From the NCBI GenBank assembly GCA_022702085.1, contig JAKONF010000089.1, forward strand, positions 1 through 11,473: a stretch of DNA of 11,473 nucleotides. Reading direction: 5' to 3'. Shown in pieces: positions 1-8,067 of this stretch (positions within the stretch are counted from its first letter, which is position 1; every line of letters begins with the position of its first letter). The translations under genes and the position numbers were made by a program. The DNA is from Rickettsiaceae bacterium. Lineage in GTDB: Bacteria > Pseudomonadota > Alphaproteobacteria > Rickettsiales > Rickettsiaceae. The notes beneath the pieces are model-generated. The model had not been told where the DNA came from, searched no databases, and saw only the letters and a list, made by a program, of their open reading frames with translations.

Positions 1-17
1 ATATCATTGAATTAATG

Positions 18-51
18 AAAAAAGAGGAATTATAGCTAACCCCTCTTTTTT
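18..51 (-). terminator. Rho-independent terminator of the RNA helicase gene
   Basis: A 10-bp stem (18-27 AAAAAAGAGG against 42-51 CCTCTTTTTT) encloses a 14-nt loop. It begins 10 nt past the helicase stop codon. Read on the minus strand the 3' arm ends in six U residues, and a T-run also lies at 46-53 on the plus strand, so it could stop transcription in either direction. The stem has only four G:C pairs, which is normal for such an AT-rich genome. Confidence 0.75.
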
Positions 52-60
52 TTATTTCAA

Positions 61-1626
61 TTATGCTTGCCTACGGCGAAAATCGTTACCAAATTTTTTG
101 CTTTTATCACTTCTATCATTCTTATCACTATTTCGAAAATTTCTATCTGTTCTACTATTACCCTGATCGTTTCTAGAAAAATTTTCTCTTCGTGAGTTTT
201 CTTTAAATTTATTTCTAGGCATATCTTCTCTATATGCGCCTTCTCTACGTGTACTTTCTCTAGGCGCATCTTCTCTGCGCATACTAGTGCCGTCTCCTTG
301 CTTAGTTCCTCTGACGCTTCGATCATTATTATAGCTACTTGAGTTAGACGATCTACTAAAAGATTTGTTTTCGTTAGAAGCATCTTCAGGTCTATTACCA
401 AATCTACTGCCTCTGCTGAAATCTTTTTTATCGTAATCTCTTCTAGGTTTAGATCCAGCATAGCTATTGCCTCCTCGCCTATTACTTGAATTTTGATTAT
501 AACCTTGTGATCTTTTTGAATTTTTTGGACCCAAAAGTTCCTCACGGCTAGTAGTTTCGCCTTTATTCATCAATTTCTCAATAGCTAGCCAGTAACGCAC
601 TTCTTCTGGAGAGACTAATGTAAAAGCAAATCCCGATGCTCCTGCTCTACCAGTACGGCCAATTCTATGTAGATAATCTTCTGGGCTAGATGGTGTATCG
701 TAATTGATGACTGTTTCTGTGTGAGGTATATCAAGTCCACGAGCAGCAACGTCAGTTGCCACTAATATTTGAATTAAATTTTTACGAAAAGCCAATAATA
801 CTCTATCGCGGCGACCTTGCCTTAAATCACCATGAATTGCATCACATTTATGACCTTCAGCTTTTAAATTTTTTGCTAATTCATCGGCACCACGCTTGGT
901 TTTGGTAAAGATTATTACTGAACCTTGTCGCTCAGCCAATAATTTTAGTGATCTTGGTAACTTTTCTCTAACTGATAAGCGTATTGATTCTTGAGTGATA
1001 GTACTAGCTGGCTTTGAAGCAGAACCAACAGTTACATGATGCGGATCATTTAAAAATTTTTGTGATAGAGCAACTATATGTTTTGGCATAGTGGCAGAAA
1101 ACATTAGCATTTGTTTTTTCGCTGGTAGAAATTTAACAATTTCTTCTATTTGTTCTCTCATACCCATATCTAGCATCCGATCCATCTCATCAAGAACAAC
1201 TACACTAGTTTCGTTTAATTTTAAAGAACCACGATTTAGGTGATCTATGATGCGTCCAGGAGTTCCAATAATAATTTTAGGGTTGGTACTCAATTTGTTA
1301 TATTGTTTAGGCATAGGCTCACCACCAATAATTATAGCACTCGATGTTCTTAGTGAACCTGAAATTTGGTTTAAAGCATCACGAACTTGCGTAGCTAGTT
1401 CTCTTGTAGGTACTAAAACCAAAGCTTTACCTTTAGATTCTTGTAAAGATGATATAGTAGGAATTAAATAAGCTAGAGTTTTTCCTGAACCAGTCTGGCT
1501 AGAAGCTAGTATATCTCTACCCTGCATAGCTACAGGAATAGTTTGTTTCTGTATTTCTGTTGGCGCTGAAATTTTCATGCGCTCAAGAGCGATCATGATT
1601 TCAGGCAATAAATTAAGATCTTTCAT
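61..1626 (-). CDS. rhlE: DEAD-box ATP-dependent RNA helicase, RhlE type
   Basis: ATP-dependent RNA helicase of superfamily 2, 521 aa, probably unwinding structured RNA in ribosome assembly or mRNA turnover in the cytoplasm. Visible motifs in order: Q motif ending APTEIQ (21-26), motif I AxxQTGSGKT (41-50), Ia PTRELA (73-78), Ib TPGR (122-125), motif II DEMD (146-149), motif III SAT (177-179), motif V ATDVAARGLD (290-299) and motif VI HRIGRTGR (320-327). The core ends near residue 360. The remaining ~160 residues are a low-complexity Arg/Ser/Asn/Asp-rich tail, typical of RhlE-like proteins and presumably an RNA-binding disordered region. The ATG at 1626 is preceded by a clear AAGAGG Shine-Dalgarno. 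The aromatic residue usually found just ahead of the Q motif is missing because the protein starts at that point. Motif II carries Met in place of the usual Ala. The exact paralogue (rhlE, deaD or srmB) is inferred; the helicase call is secure. Confidence 0.93.
   Translation of the reverse strand: MKDLNLLPEIMIALERMKISAPTEIQKQTIPVAMQGRDILASSQTGSGKTLAYLIPTISSLQESKGKALVLVPTRELATQVRDALNQISGSLRTSSAIIIGGEPMPKQYNKLSTNPKIIIGTPGRIIDHLNRGSLKLNETSVVVLDEMDRMLDMGMREQIEEIVKFLPAKKQMLMFSATMPKHIVALSQKFLNDPHHVTVGSASKPASTITQESIRLSVREKLPRSLKLLAERQGSVIIFTKTKRGADELAKNLKAEGHKCDAIHGDLRQGRRDRVLLAFRKNLIQILVATDVAARGLDIPHTETVINYDTPSSPEDYLHRIGRTGRAGASGFAFTLVSPEEVRYWLAIEKLMNKGETTSREELLGPKNSKRSQGYNQNSSNRRGGNSYAGSKPRRDYDKKDFSRGSRFGNRPEDASNENKSFSRSSNSSSYNNDRSVRGTKQGDGTSMRREDAPRESTRREGAYREDMPRNKFKENSRRENFSRNDQGNSRTDRNFRNSDKNDRSDKSKKFGNDFRRRQA
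225..284 (-). repeat. Four tandem 15-bp units inside the helicase tail
   Basis: Four consecutive imperfect 15-bp units start at 225, 240, 255 and 270. Each opens with YTTCTCT on the plus strand and ends in a variable GC-containing 8-mer. In the helicase frame they encode five-residue units of the type (M/A/T)xRE(x): MRRED, APRES, TRREG, AYRED. The period is a multiple of three, so unit gain or loss changes tail length without a frameshift. Confidence 0.7.
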
Positions 1627-1862
1627 TTTTCCTCTTAATATTAATAATTATTTATGATATTTTATATATATGTATTAATTTATGCTAATAAACTAGAATC
1701 TATTTTAGAATTATATAAATTAGATAATCAATTATTGATTTAAAATTTTTAATTTAAATTGGATATATAATAAACTTTTAAATAAACATAAAAAAATTAC
1801 TATATATAATTTTTACAATATTGAATATTTTATAATTTTAATAATCATTCGAAAGCTTTAAC

Positions 1863-1896
1863 TGATTATTTATCAAATTGCTTTGATAAATAATCA
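1863..1896. repeat. Perfect 15-bp inverted repeat (hairpin)
   Basis: TGATTATTTATCAAA at 1863-1877 is the exact reverse complement of 1882-1896, separated by the tetraloop TTGC. The stem is AT-rich (three G:C pairs) but perfect. It lies about 190 nt after the csp stop and about 240 nt before the helicase start on the minus strand. There is no T-tract next to it, so it is not a textbook terminator. It may act as an mRNA 3'-end stabiliser, or be the end of an old gene or of a small palindromic element. The stop codon of the degraded reading frame falls within it. Confidence 0.7.
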
Positions 1897-2074
1897 ACCA
1901 AATTCTGAGGCAAAATATAAGAAGGGGGTATTATCTCCGGATAGTTATTAGTATAATTATCTAAAACTGAAACTTGACGGCATAAAATTAAAAATTTATG
2001 GGAACCAAAAGGATCTTAGTGGTTTTAAATTTTGCTGCTTTATCTTTTCGAAAACGATACGCTACTTCTATAAA
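1866..2074 (-). pseudogene. Possible frameshifted remnant of an unidentified gene
   Basis: Two overlapping minus-strand open frames without a start codon join into one plausible peptide if a single indel is assumed. The upstream frame (2074 to 1991, stop at 1988-1990) reads IEVAYRFRKDKAAKFKTTKI and onward. The downstream frame (2015 to the TAA at 1866-1868, 49 codons) contains GSHKFLILCRQ and YPEIIPPSYILPQNLVDYL. They overlap at 1991-2015. The composition looks more coding-like than the AT desert beside it. I do not recognise the family. It could equally be chance open sequence in the csp 3' untranslated region, so confidence is low. Confidence 0.3.
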
Positions 2075-2086
2075 TTAATTTAATAA

Positions 2087-2296
2087 TTAATTCTCAGTTT
2101 GAATATTAACAGCAGAAGTTTTGTTATTTTTGTCCTCTAGATCGTAAAAAACAGATTGACCTTCATTAACATTACGTAGTCCTGCACGCTCTAATGCTGA
2201 AATATGTACGAATACATCACTTCCGCCTTCGTTTGGTGTAATGAAACCATAACCTTTTGTAGCATTAAACCATTTAACTGTACCCTTTTTAGCCAT
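2087..2296 (-). CDS. cspA: Cold-shock-domain protein, CspA family
   Basis: A single OB-fold cold-shock domain of 69 aa, the usual length. It binds single-stranded RNA/DNA and is expected to act as an RNA chaperone or antiterminator in the cytoplasm. RNP1 is KGYGFI (14-19) and RNP2 is VFVHIS (28-33). The start GTVKWFN and the GQSVFYDLE segment are also typical. The ATG at 2296 has AAAGG about six bases upstream. A cold-shock protein next to an RNA helicase in the same orientation makes functional sense, since both remodel RNA structure, but the 460-bp spacer leaves it unclear whether they are cotranscribed. The assignment to the family is secure; the choice among csp paralogue names is not. 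Confidence 0.93.
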   Translation of the reverse strand: MAKKGTVKWFNATKGYGFITPNEGGSDVFVHISALERAGLRNVNEGQSVFYDLEDKNNKTSAVNIQTEN

Positions 2297-2377
2297 AAAA
2301 AACCTTTTTTAGTATAGACATTATCAATTAAAACTAAAATAATATTGCTTAGCACAATACATTTTAATTACTTCATT

Positions 2378-2406
2378 ACATTACTATTTTTTTTTATAAT
2401 TGTCAA
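2378..2406 (-). promoter_or_regulatory. Candidate sigma-70 promoter for csp
   Basis: On the minus strand a perfect -35 TTGACA (plus 2401-2406) is followed 17 nt later by TAATGT (2378-2383); an alternative -10 TGTAAT lies three bases further on. The A-run in the spacer would bend the DNA. Transcription would start near 2371, giving csp a 5' leader of about 75 nt. The -10 match is only moderate. Confidence 0.4.
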
Positions 2407-2419
2407 TCATAGACTTTAT

Positions 2420-3130
2420 CTATAAGGACGCAAGTATTCCGTGTTTTAATTCATATATCTTATTCATTTTGTGTGCTAGATCGTGATTATGGGTTACCAT
2501 CAAAATTGAGGTATTATAATTTTTTGAAACTTCTAAAAAGAGATTAAATATTTCCAAAGCACAATTTGGATCGAGATTACCAGTAGGTTCATCTGCAAGT
2601 ATTACTTTTGGTTTGTTGATCAAAGCTCTGCCGATGGCTACTCTCTGCTGCTCGCCTCCAGACAATTCTCCTGGCATATTGAATTTTCTGTTGTCAAGTC
2701 CTAGTGTTTCTAATATATAATCAGCTTCTAACAAAGCTTCATTATAATTACCACCAGCTATTAAAATTGGCATAGCAATATTTTCCCTGGCATTGAAATC
2801 TTTAAGTAGATGATGATATTGATAAATGAAGCCAAAATGCTTTAATCTTAGGTAATTACATTCTGCTTGATAATTTTTTAAATTTTCATTACCTTTATCG
2901 TTATCAAAATTTATTTTTTGGTCACCAACAGCTACACTACCATTTTCTGCTTTATCTAGTAAACCAGCAATTTGCAGTAAAGTAGATTTACCACTTCCTG
3001 AGCTGCCAATAATTGCAATCATTTCTCTAGGCATCACTTCAAGGTTGACGTTTTTTAAAACTTCAATCACACTATTACCTTGCCTGAAATCTTTGACAAT
3101 ATTTTCGAGCTTTAAAACTGGATTATTCAT
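2420..3130 (-). CDS. lolD: Lipoprotein-releasing ABC transporter ATPase LolD
   Basis: ATPase that drives release of outer-membrane lipoproteins from the inner membrane to the periplasmic carrier LolA, acting on the cytoplasmic face with a LolC/E permease. With the start chosen here (ATG at 3130, 236 aa) the motifs are Walker A GSSGSGKS (42-49), Q-loop FIYQYHHLL with Q104, signature LSGGEQQR (156-163), Walker B VILADEPT (176-183) and the H-loop His214. YQYHHLL followed by ENIAMPILIA is characteristic of LolD within the MacB/LolD group. A TTG codon at 3145 would add five residues, but the ATG gives the usual N-terminus. The gene overlaps the permease gene by 8 nt, so translation is probably coupled. 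It is the last gene of the run that begins near 8014. Confidence 0.93.
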   Translation of the reverse strand: MNNPVLKLENIVKDFRQGNSVIEVLKNVNLEVMPREMIAIIGSSGSGKSTLLQIAGLLDKAENGSVAVGDQKINFDNDKGNENLKNYQAECNYLRLKHFGFIYQYHHLLKDFNARENIAMPILIAGGNYNEALLEADYILETLGLDNRKFNMPGELSGGEQQRVAIGRALINKPKVILADEPTGNLDPNCALEIFNLFLEVSKNYNTSILMVTHNHDLAHKMNKIYELKHGILASL

Positions 3131-4370
3131 AACGCAGTGCTTCAACAGGACTCATATTAGCAGCTTTATAAGCCGGATACAACGTAGCCAAAAAACATAA
3201 AATGCAAGATATGCTACCAACCAATAAAACATCTTGAAAATCAACTCTAGAAGGTAGAGTGTACAAAAAGTAAATAGCCGCTTCAAATATTCTAGTATCG
3301 GTAATTTGCTCTAAAAATTTTCTAATGGCTTCAATATTGAAAGCGAAACTAATGCCAGTTATTATGCCCATGATCGTACCAATTAGCCCTACAAACATGC
3401 CATTTAATACAAAAATAATCATTATTTGTCCCCTACTTGCTCCCATTGTCCTAAGTATAGCGATATCACGCGTCTTATCTTTTACCAACATAAACAAGCT
3501 AGAAATAATATTAAAGGCTGCAACTAATATAATTAGGGAGAGTATAGTAAACATAGCTACTCTCTCGACGGCAAGTGCACTTAAAAATTGACCATTTGAT
3601 TGCATCCAGCTAGTTACTCTTACATCAAAATCGAGTACTTTACGTATTTTCTTAGCTGATGTTTCAGCATTGATTGAATCATTGGTAATTATTTCTATTA
3701 AATTTATATCTTTACTGGAGAAAGATAAAAAATTTCGCGCAGCTTCCTCAGGCATCAAAATTGTTGCTGCGTCGTAGTCATACATGCCACTGGCAAAAAT
3801 TGCTACTACTCTAAATTCTTTAGAACGCGGCAAGCTCCCAAAAGTAGTTGAGATCATGTTGGGTGAAATCAATTTTAGTTTACTACCAACTACTACGCCT
3901 AAATTAAGAGCTAATTCTGAACCCAAAGCAATTGCTTCTTTACCAGTGAAATGCGCAAAATTACCAGCTTTGACGTTCTGCATAATTTCTTTTTTTAATT
4001 TGAGATTGCTTATATCTATCCCCTTAATTAAAACGCCACTATTGGTATTGAATCCTAGAGCAAAAGCTTGACCATTTATGTTTGGTATAATTTGCTCAAC
4101 AAAATCTAATTTAATTATCTTACTTTTTATAATTTCATAATTATCGATTGTTCTACCACTAGGTATAATATTAATGTCGCCATTTAAACCAACTATATTT
4201 TTGGTAAGTTCATAATGGAAGCCATTCATCACTGACATCACAACTATGAGAGCAGCAACACCAATCATCACTCCAAGTAATGAAAATCCAGCAATGAAAG
4301 AAACTAACTTTTCCTTCTTTTTAGCTCTAAAATATCTATATGCTACTACCCAAGTAAAACTATCTATCAC
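3123..4370 (-). CDS. lolC: Lipoprotein-releasing ABC transporter permease LolC/LolE
   Basis: Inner-membrane permease that extracts triacylated lipoproteins for transfer to LolA; 415 aa, the normal size. Four membrane segments are visible at about 27-49, 272-294, 318-344 and 380-399. The large periplasmic MacB-like domain lies between the first two. The cytoplasmic segment [19 protein letters not shown] (298-316) is the conserved region that contacts the LolD ATPase, and SPVEALRYE is the standard C-terminus. The start is GTG at 4370, overlapping the proS stop in GTGA, which indicates translational coupling. Only one permease gene is present, so the transporter is likely a LolC/E homodimer with LolD, as in many bacteria outside the gammaproteobacteria. 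Whether to call it LolC or LolE is conventional. Confidence 0.93.
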   Translation of the reverse strand: MIDSFTWVVAYRYFRAKKKEKLVSFIAGFSLLGVMIGVAALIVVMSVMNGFHYELTKNIVGLNGDINIIPSGRTIDNYEIIKSKIIKLDFVEQIIPNINGQAFALGFNTNSGVLIKGIDISNLKLKKEIMQNVKAGNFAHFTGKEAIALGSELALNLGVVVGSKLKLISPNMISTTFGSLPRSKEFRVVAIFASGMYDYDAATILMPEEAARNFLSFSSKDINLIEIITNDSINAETSAKKIRKVLDFDVRVTSWMQSNGQFLSALAVERVAMFTILSLIILVAAFNIISSLFMLVKDKTRDIAILRTMGASRGQIMIIFVLNGMFVGLIGTIMGIITGISFAFNIEAIRKFLEQITDTRIFEAAIYFLYTLPSRVDFQDVLLVGSISCILCFLATLYPAYKAANMSPVEALRYE

Positions 4371-5662
4371 TTTAACATATTAATAAGTTGCTTTGTAACT
4401 ACATTTATTTTGAAATCTTCACTCTCTCCGGTAGCACGATGTTTGAGCTCTACGATATCTTCAGCTGCTTTTTTAGGACCAATAATAACCTGCCATGGCG
4501 AGCCTATAAGATCGTGAGTTGCAAACTTACTACCTGCTCGCTCATCTGTATCGTCATAAAGCACTTCGATATTTGCTTGCTTTAAATTTTCATAGATATG
4601 ATTTGCTATATCTCTGCACTTAATATCTTTAATATTAAGGTTGATTATTGAAATTTTAAATGGCGCTACTTCTTTTGGCCAAATTATGCCTTTTTCGTCA
4701 TGACTATATTCAATTATTGCTCCAACTAACCTTGAGATGCCAATACCGTATGAAGACATTTCTACCGGTATGCGCTGGCCGAGGTTATCTGTCACGTACG
4801 CATTCATCGAGGTAGAATATTTAGTACCGATATAGAAGATATGGCCAACTTCAATTGATTTACTTGATAATAAATCTTCACTTCTAATTGGACATTTAGC
4901 TGGATCATGTTTTTCTTCTGCTGCAGCGTACATATCTTTTAGTAGCTCAATATTACCAGCAATATCTTCTTTTAAAATTTCAAATTTTTTATCGTAATAT
5001 ATTGTGCTCTCGCCGGTATCTGCAATAACATGAAATTCATGACTTAAATCCCCGCCAATTGGACCATTATCTGCAAGCACTGGAATAGCAAGTAGCCCTA
5101 GATCTCTAAATGTTGCCATGTAGGCTCCAAGCATCAAATGATAGGTTTGAACTGCTTTTTCAGCATCTACGTCAAAAGAGTAAGCATCTTTCATTAAAAA
5201 TTCACGTCCTCTCATCACGCCAAAGCGTGGCCTAATTTCATCACGAAACTTCCACTGAATATGATAAAAATTTTTGGGTAAATCCTTATATGATTGAATA
5301 TTATCTCTGAAGATGTCAGTAATCATATCTTCATTAGTAGGACCAAAAATTAAGGTATTTTCATGTCTATCCTTAAATTTAAGCATTTCTTTGCCATAAT
5401 TATCTAGGCGCCCTGATTCTACCCATAATTCAGCTGGTTGAATACAAGGCATCAATAGCTCCAAGCAACCAACTGCATTCATATTAGACCTAACAATATT
5501 TTCTATATTTTTTAGTACTTTAAGGCCAAGCGGTAGCCAACTATAAATCCCGGCTGCTTGCTGCTTGATCATACCGCTTCGGAGCATCAATTGATGGGAA
5601 GTGATATGTGCGTCTATTGGTTTTTCTTTAAGCAGTGGTAAGAAGAATTGTGATAATAACAT
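4367..5662 (-). CDS. proS: Prolyl-tRNA synthetase, short form without editing domain
   Basis: Class II synthetase that charges tRNA-Pro with proline in the cytoplasm. At 431 aa it is the short alphaproteobacterial/mitochondrial type rather than the ~570-aa form with the INS editing domain. Motif 1 lies around 37-63 ([13 protein letters not shown]), the GPTNED substrate loop at 107-112, motif 2 at about 138-163 ([18 protein letters not shown]), and motif 3 at 303-316 with [19 protein letters not shown] (207-212) is in the catalytic core, and the anticodon-binding domain occupies about 335-430. Between motifs 2 and 3 there is only a short segment, so proofreading of mischarged alanyl-tRNA would need a separate factor. 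The ATG at 5662 has an excellent AAAGGA Shine-Dalgarno. The gap to folE is 9 nt and the stop overlaps the permease start. Confidence 0.96.
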   Translation of the reverse strand: MLLSQFFLPLLKEKPIDAHITSHQLMLRSGMIKQQAAGIYSWLPLGLKVLKNIENIVRSNMNAVGCLELLMPCIQPAELWVESGRLDNYGKEMLKFKDRHENTLIFGPTNEDMITDIFRDNIQSYKDLPKNFYHIQWKFRDEIRPRFGVMRGREFLMKDAYSFDVDAEKAVQTYHLMLGAYMATFRDLGLLAIPVLADNGPIGGDLSHEFHVIADTGESTIYYDKKFEILKEDIAGNIELLKDMYAAAEEKHDPAKCPIRSEDLLSSKSIEVGHIFYIGTKYSTSMNAYVTDNLGQRIPVEMSSYGIGISRLVGAIIEYSHDEKGIIWPKEVAPFKISIINLNIKDIKCRDIANHIYENLKQANIEVLYDDTDERAGSKFATHDLIGSPWQVIIGPKKAAEDIVELKHRATGESEDFKINVVTKQLINMLK

Positions 5663-5671
5663 TTTTATCCT

Positions 5672-6253
5672 TTATGATCTTTTCATAGTTAAATTCAGAA
5701 ACTCTTGACGGCACTTAGCTTCTTCAGCAAATATGCCAGTATAATGCATAGTATCCATGATAGTTTGCTCTTGCCACACTCCTCTCATTGTCATGCAACT
5801 GTGTGAAGCCGAAATTTTAACAGCTACGCCCATTGGAGCTAGAAATTTTTGTAAGCTCTCAGCAATTTGTACCGTCATTTTTTCTTGAATTTGTAGTCGC
5901 TTAGCAAATACATCGACAATTCTGGCAAGTTTGCTAATACCAATGATGCAACCATTCGGCACGTAAGCTATATCTACTTTACCAATAATTGGCAACAAAT
6001 GATGCTCACAAAAGGATTTGAAATTGATATCCCTCAATAAAACAAAATCTTGGAAATTACAAGTGTCATAAAATTTTGTCGACAATATCTTAGCAATGTC
6101 TTTATTGTATCCCTTAAACATTTCTTCGTAACTATCAATGACGCGTCTAGGTGTTTTTAGCAAACCCTCACGATCAGGGTCTTCACCAATAAAGCGTAGT
6201 AATGTTCTGACTGCTTCTTGAGCTTCCGCCCTTGAAGGCTTGGTATTATTCAT
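5672..6253 (-). CDS. folE: GTP cyclohydrolase I
   Basis: Converts GTP to 7,8-dihydroneopterin triphosphate plus formate, the first step towards tetrahydrofolate and also the entry to queuosine precursors. It is a cytoplasmic enzyme that forms decamers in the family. The 193-aa protein has the expected zinc and catalytic residues: CEHHLLP (Cys82, His84, His85) and [10 protein letters not shown] (His151, Cys153). [10 protein letters not shown] (105-114) and the following QIQEK segment are also conserved. Nothing essential is missing, so the enzyme should be active. The ATG at 6253 overlaps the stop of the acetyltransferase gene in ATGA, and proS follows after 9 nt. No other folate gene is in the window. 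Confidence 0.96.
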   Translation of the reverse strand: MNNTKPSRAEAQEAVRTLLRFIGEDPDREGLLKTPRRVIDSYEEMFKGYNKDIAKILSTKFYDTCNFQDFVLLRDINFKSFCEHHLLPIIGKVDIAYVPNGCIIGISKLARIVDVFAKRLQIQEKMTVQIAESLQKFLAPMGVAVKISASHSCMTMRGVWQEQTIMDTMHYTGIFAEEAKCRQEFLNLTMKRS

Positions 6254-6690
6254 AATCTCTTTTTCAAATATAATTGAGCAGAACTTCCTTTGTTATTATA
6301 ACCATTACGCAAGTAAAATTCATGAACTTTCTTATCGCGGTGCATATTCGATATTAACGAGATAGAGCTGCAATTTTTTTCTTTGGCTATTTCTTCAACT
6401 TTTTTAATCATCTCTGTACCAATTCTTCGGTTTCTGTATTCTATATCTACTACTAGCACTTCCAGTGAACAATGATTAAAATTTTTGTAAAATAATGGGT
6501 AAATGATAAATACTCCTATAGCTATAATTTTTGTTTCTTCTTCAGCTACCAAACAATTATAAATACCTGATCTTAGACAATTTTCATAAATTTGCAAAAA
6601 TTGTACCGAATCTTGATTATATCCCAATTGATCTAACAAAAAACATATTTGTGAAGTATCTTCATCATTAGCGTTACGTATTATATGCAT
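6250..6690 (-). CDS. GNAT-family N-acetyltransferase
   Basis: A small single-domain acetyltransferase expected to transfer the acetyl group of acetyl-CoA to an unidentified amine. With the start chosen here (ATG at 6690) it has 146 aa. The signature acetyl-CoA segment runs from about 76 to 102 ([19 protein letters not shown]), with the pyrophosphate-binding RRIGT at 88-92, and the family's closing motif appears as HEFYLRNGY (123-131). The frame is open further upstream to 6744, but that would overlap the membrane-protein gene by 71 nt and add a non-GNAT extension. The start at 6690 leaves a 17-nt overlap and gives the expected first strand, [10 protein letters not shown]. No strong Shine-Dalgarno supports either start, so translation may be coupled to the upstream gene. 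The substrate cannot be told from sequence; it is neither clearly RimI nor a known resistance enzyme. Confidence 0.85.
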   Translation of the reverse strand: MHIIRNANDEDTSQICFLLDQLGYNQDSVQFLQIYENCLRSGIYNCLVAEEETKIIAIGVFIIYPLFYKNFNHCSLEVLVVDIEYRNRRIGTEMIKKVEEIAKEKNCSSISLISNMHRDKKVHEFYLRNGYNNKGSSAQLYLKKRL

Positions 6691-8014
6691 CCAAATATTT
6701 ATTTTCTTGCTCAAAGTATAGTTTTTTAACACAAATATAAACAAACATCAAGCCGCCTATAATTGCTATTAATCCACCGCCACCCATAATGCCCATGGCA
6801 AATTTCTCTTTGAATGAAAGCTCTATCTCTGGAGCTTTCCGCATTGCTCCATAACCACCTGCAACTGCCAGGCCCGCAATGTGAAGTATTTGGCCGACTG
6901 TTATTGTGTATATTGACAAAACTGATGTTTTTGATGATATCTGCTTTATACCAATATATTGATAGGCTATACCCATGAAAGCTATTGTAATACCAACAAT
7001 TGAGCCGTGATAATGAGCAGGAATAGTCAAATTCATGCCCGAGATTAAGATACCAATAACCCCTCCAGAAACAAATAATAAAGCAGAACATATGAAAGAT
7101 GCTGATAATATCTTTAGCTTTGAGTGATAACATTCATATAATATCATGCTCAAGCATAAAATTGGAGCAATACCGCCCAGATATCTCATGTGAAGTGTGT
7201 AAAATTGCTTAAACTCAGCATCTATTACTTCGTAGAAAAAATGACCCGGTACTGCTATTAAACTTAAGAAAAAATTTAATATAAATAATTGATTAAAAAA
7301 CTTTTTTTGCTTTTTTTGTTTTAATGTTAGGCATATCCAAGCCCACATCAAACCTTGAGTATATAAAAATTGTAATAAGTGTCCACCACTCCAAAATAAT
7401 AATTCATAATAAAAATCTAAATCGATAGGCACTATGGCTACGATCTTTTGTAATTTTAAGTATGATAAAATAAAGCAAAGCCAAACAAAGGTATAAGTCA
7501 AAGCTGTGGTAATGTTAAACACTGCAAATATCTCTCTTGATGGATTTTTGAGCCAGTGACATACAACGCATAGGGCTAGTATTAAAATACTTGTGCCAAA
7601 TAAATTTAAACTAATGATAAAATAAATATTTTCAAGCATTGGGATGTAATTATTTAGTATAGGCGTGCTCTCTCCCACTAGCGGAGATACAACCATGATT
7701 AGCATAGCAAAGAAAGCAATCATAGCTAAAATTCTTGGCATTTGAGGTAACAGTAAATAACGACTCCACCAGTTACTGAGCATTGATAACAGCCATACCA
7801 ACACTGACAAGTTAACATGCACAATTAAGGCTGAACGAAAGATTTGAGTACTAAAGAATAATTTGTTGATATAAGGAGTTCTTAAGAATACTAAAATTAT
7901 AGAATACACACCAGCCAGCGCCAAAGCTATTATGCTATTTTTGAGCCAATAATTATTTTGTGGGTAAGTAGCGAAAATACTCTCACTAGCATTAACATTA
8001 TCAAATTTATGCAT
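6674..8014 (-). CDS. Orphan haem-copper oxidase subunit I-like membrane protein
   Basis: A 446-aa integral membrane protein with about twelve hydrophobic segments, roughly 27-45, 60-80, 95-113, 127-152, 164-187, 204-229, 241-260, 273-295, 303-326, 333-355, 364-386 and 405-428. This is the fold of cytochrome oxidase and nitric-oxide reductase subunit I. Conserved histidines fall where haem and copper ligands occur: His66 in helix II (VHVNLSVLVW), His212 in helix VI (WSGGHLLQF) and the pair His334/His336 in helix X (IPAHYHGSIVG), with further His258, His275 and His378. The double His expected in helix VII is not obvious (PGHFFYE instead), so the copper site may be incomplete. No subunit II, subunit III, haem-c subunit or assembly gene is adjacent. 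It could be a divergent oxidase, an NO-handling protein or a haem-binding sensor. The ATG at 8014 has only a weak ribosome-binding site. Confidence 0.75.
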   Translation of the reverse strand: MHKFDNVNASESIFATYPQNNYWLKNSIIALALAGVYSIILVFLRTPYINKLFFSTQIFRSALIVHVNLSVLVWLLSMLSNWWSRYLLLPQMPRILAMIAFFAMLIMVVSPLVGESTPILNNYIPMLENIYFIISLNLFGTSILILALCVVCHWLKNPSREIFAVFNITTALTYTFVWLCFILSYLKLQKIVAIVPIDLDFYYELLFWSGGHLLQFLYTQGLMWAWICLTLKQKKQKKFFNQLFILNFFLSLIAVPGHFFYEVIDAEFKQFYTLHMRYLGGIAPILCLSMILYECYHSKLKILSASFICSALLFVSGGVIGILISGMNLTIPAHYHGSIVGITIAFMGIAYQYIGIKQISSKTSVLSIYTITVGQILHIAGLAVAGGYGAMRKAPEIELSFKEKFAMGIMGGGGLIAIIGGLMFVYICVKKLYFEQENKYLDAYNT

Positions 8015-8036
8015 TATGTTAATTCAATCTTTATAA

Positions 8037-8051
8037 CCCTATATTTTAGGG
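8037..8051. repeat. Small hairpin between tRNA-Ile and the oxidase-like gene
   Basis: CCCTA (8037-8041) pairs with TAGGG (8047-8051) around a five-base loop. On the minus strand it follows the tRNA 3' end by about 16 nt and is followed by TTATAAAG, not a T-tract. It may be a weak terminator or processing point for the tRNA. A promoter-like TTGATG-16-TATAAA pair (plus 8030-8057) overlaps it, but would leave the oxidase-like mRNA almost leaderless. Confidence 0.3.
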
Positions 8052-8067
8052 CATCAATCTTTAAGGA

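Larger units (their letters stand above)
1627..2086. other. 460-bp AT-rich spacer between csp and the helicase gene
   Basis: No intact gene is visible. The helicase-proximal part (1627-1860) is an AT desert with no recognisable element apart from the helicase Shine-Dalgarno at its edge. It probably contains a helicase promoter, but TATA-like strings are so frequent that none can be chosen. The csp-proximal part (about 1866-2074) is richer in G+C and contains a likely decayed coding stretch and a long perfect hairpin, listed separately. Confidence 0.6.

Noticed and set aside
57..545. A 162-codon minus-strand frame starting inside the helicase gene
   Set aside because: It lies wholly in the low-complexity tail of the helicase; its repeated LEK/HVEK-type pattern is just the 15-bp repeats read in another frame, and no ribosome-binding site precedes it.
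1247..1471. Plus-strand open frames opposite the helicase, the permease (3325-3591, 3784-4071) and proS (4388-4585)
   Set aside because: All are antisense to well-supported coding sequences, with no recognisable domains and no start signals.
2311..2316. TATACT on the minus strand as a -10 element for csp
   Set aside because: It would start transcription only a few bases before the csp ATG, excluding the ribosome-binding site, and there is no -35 at the right distance.
3131..3145. A TTG start for lolD at 3145
   Set aside because: The ATG at 3130 gives the usual LolD N-terminus and an ordinary 8-nt overlap with the permease gene.
6691..6744. A longer acetyltransferase starting at 6744
   Set aside because: The added 18 residues do not resemble a GNAT N-terminus and would extend the overlap with the upstream gene to 71 nt; the ATG at 6690 gives the expected first strand.
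6726..7133. A 135-codon minus-strand frame within the oxidase-like gene
   Set aside because: The product is Trp/Tyr/Ser-rich with no domain and is an out-of-frame shadow of a well-supported membrane protein.
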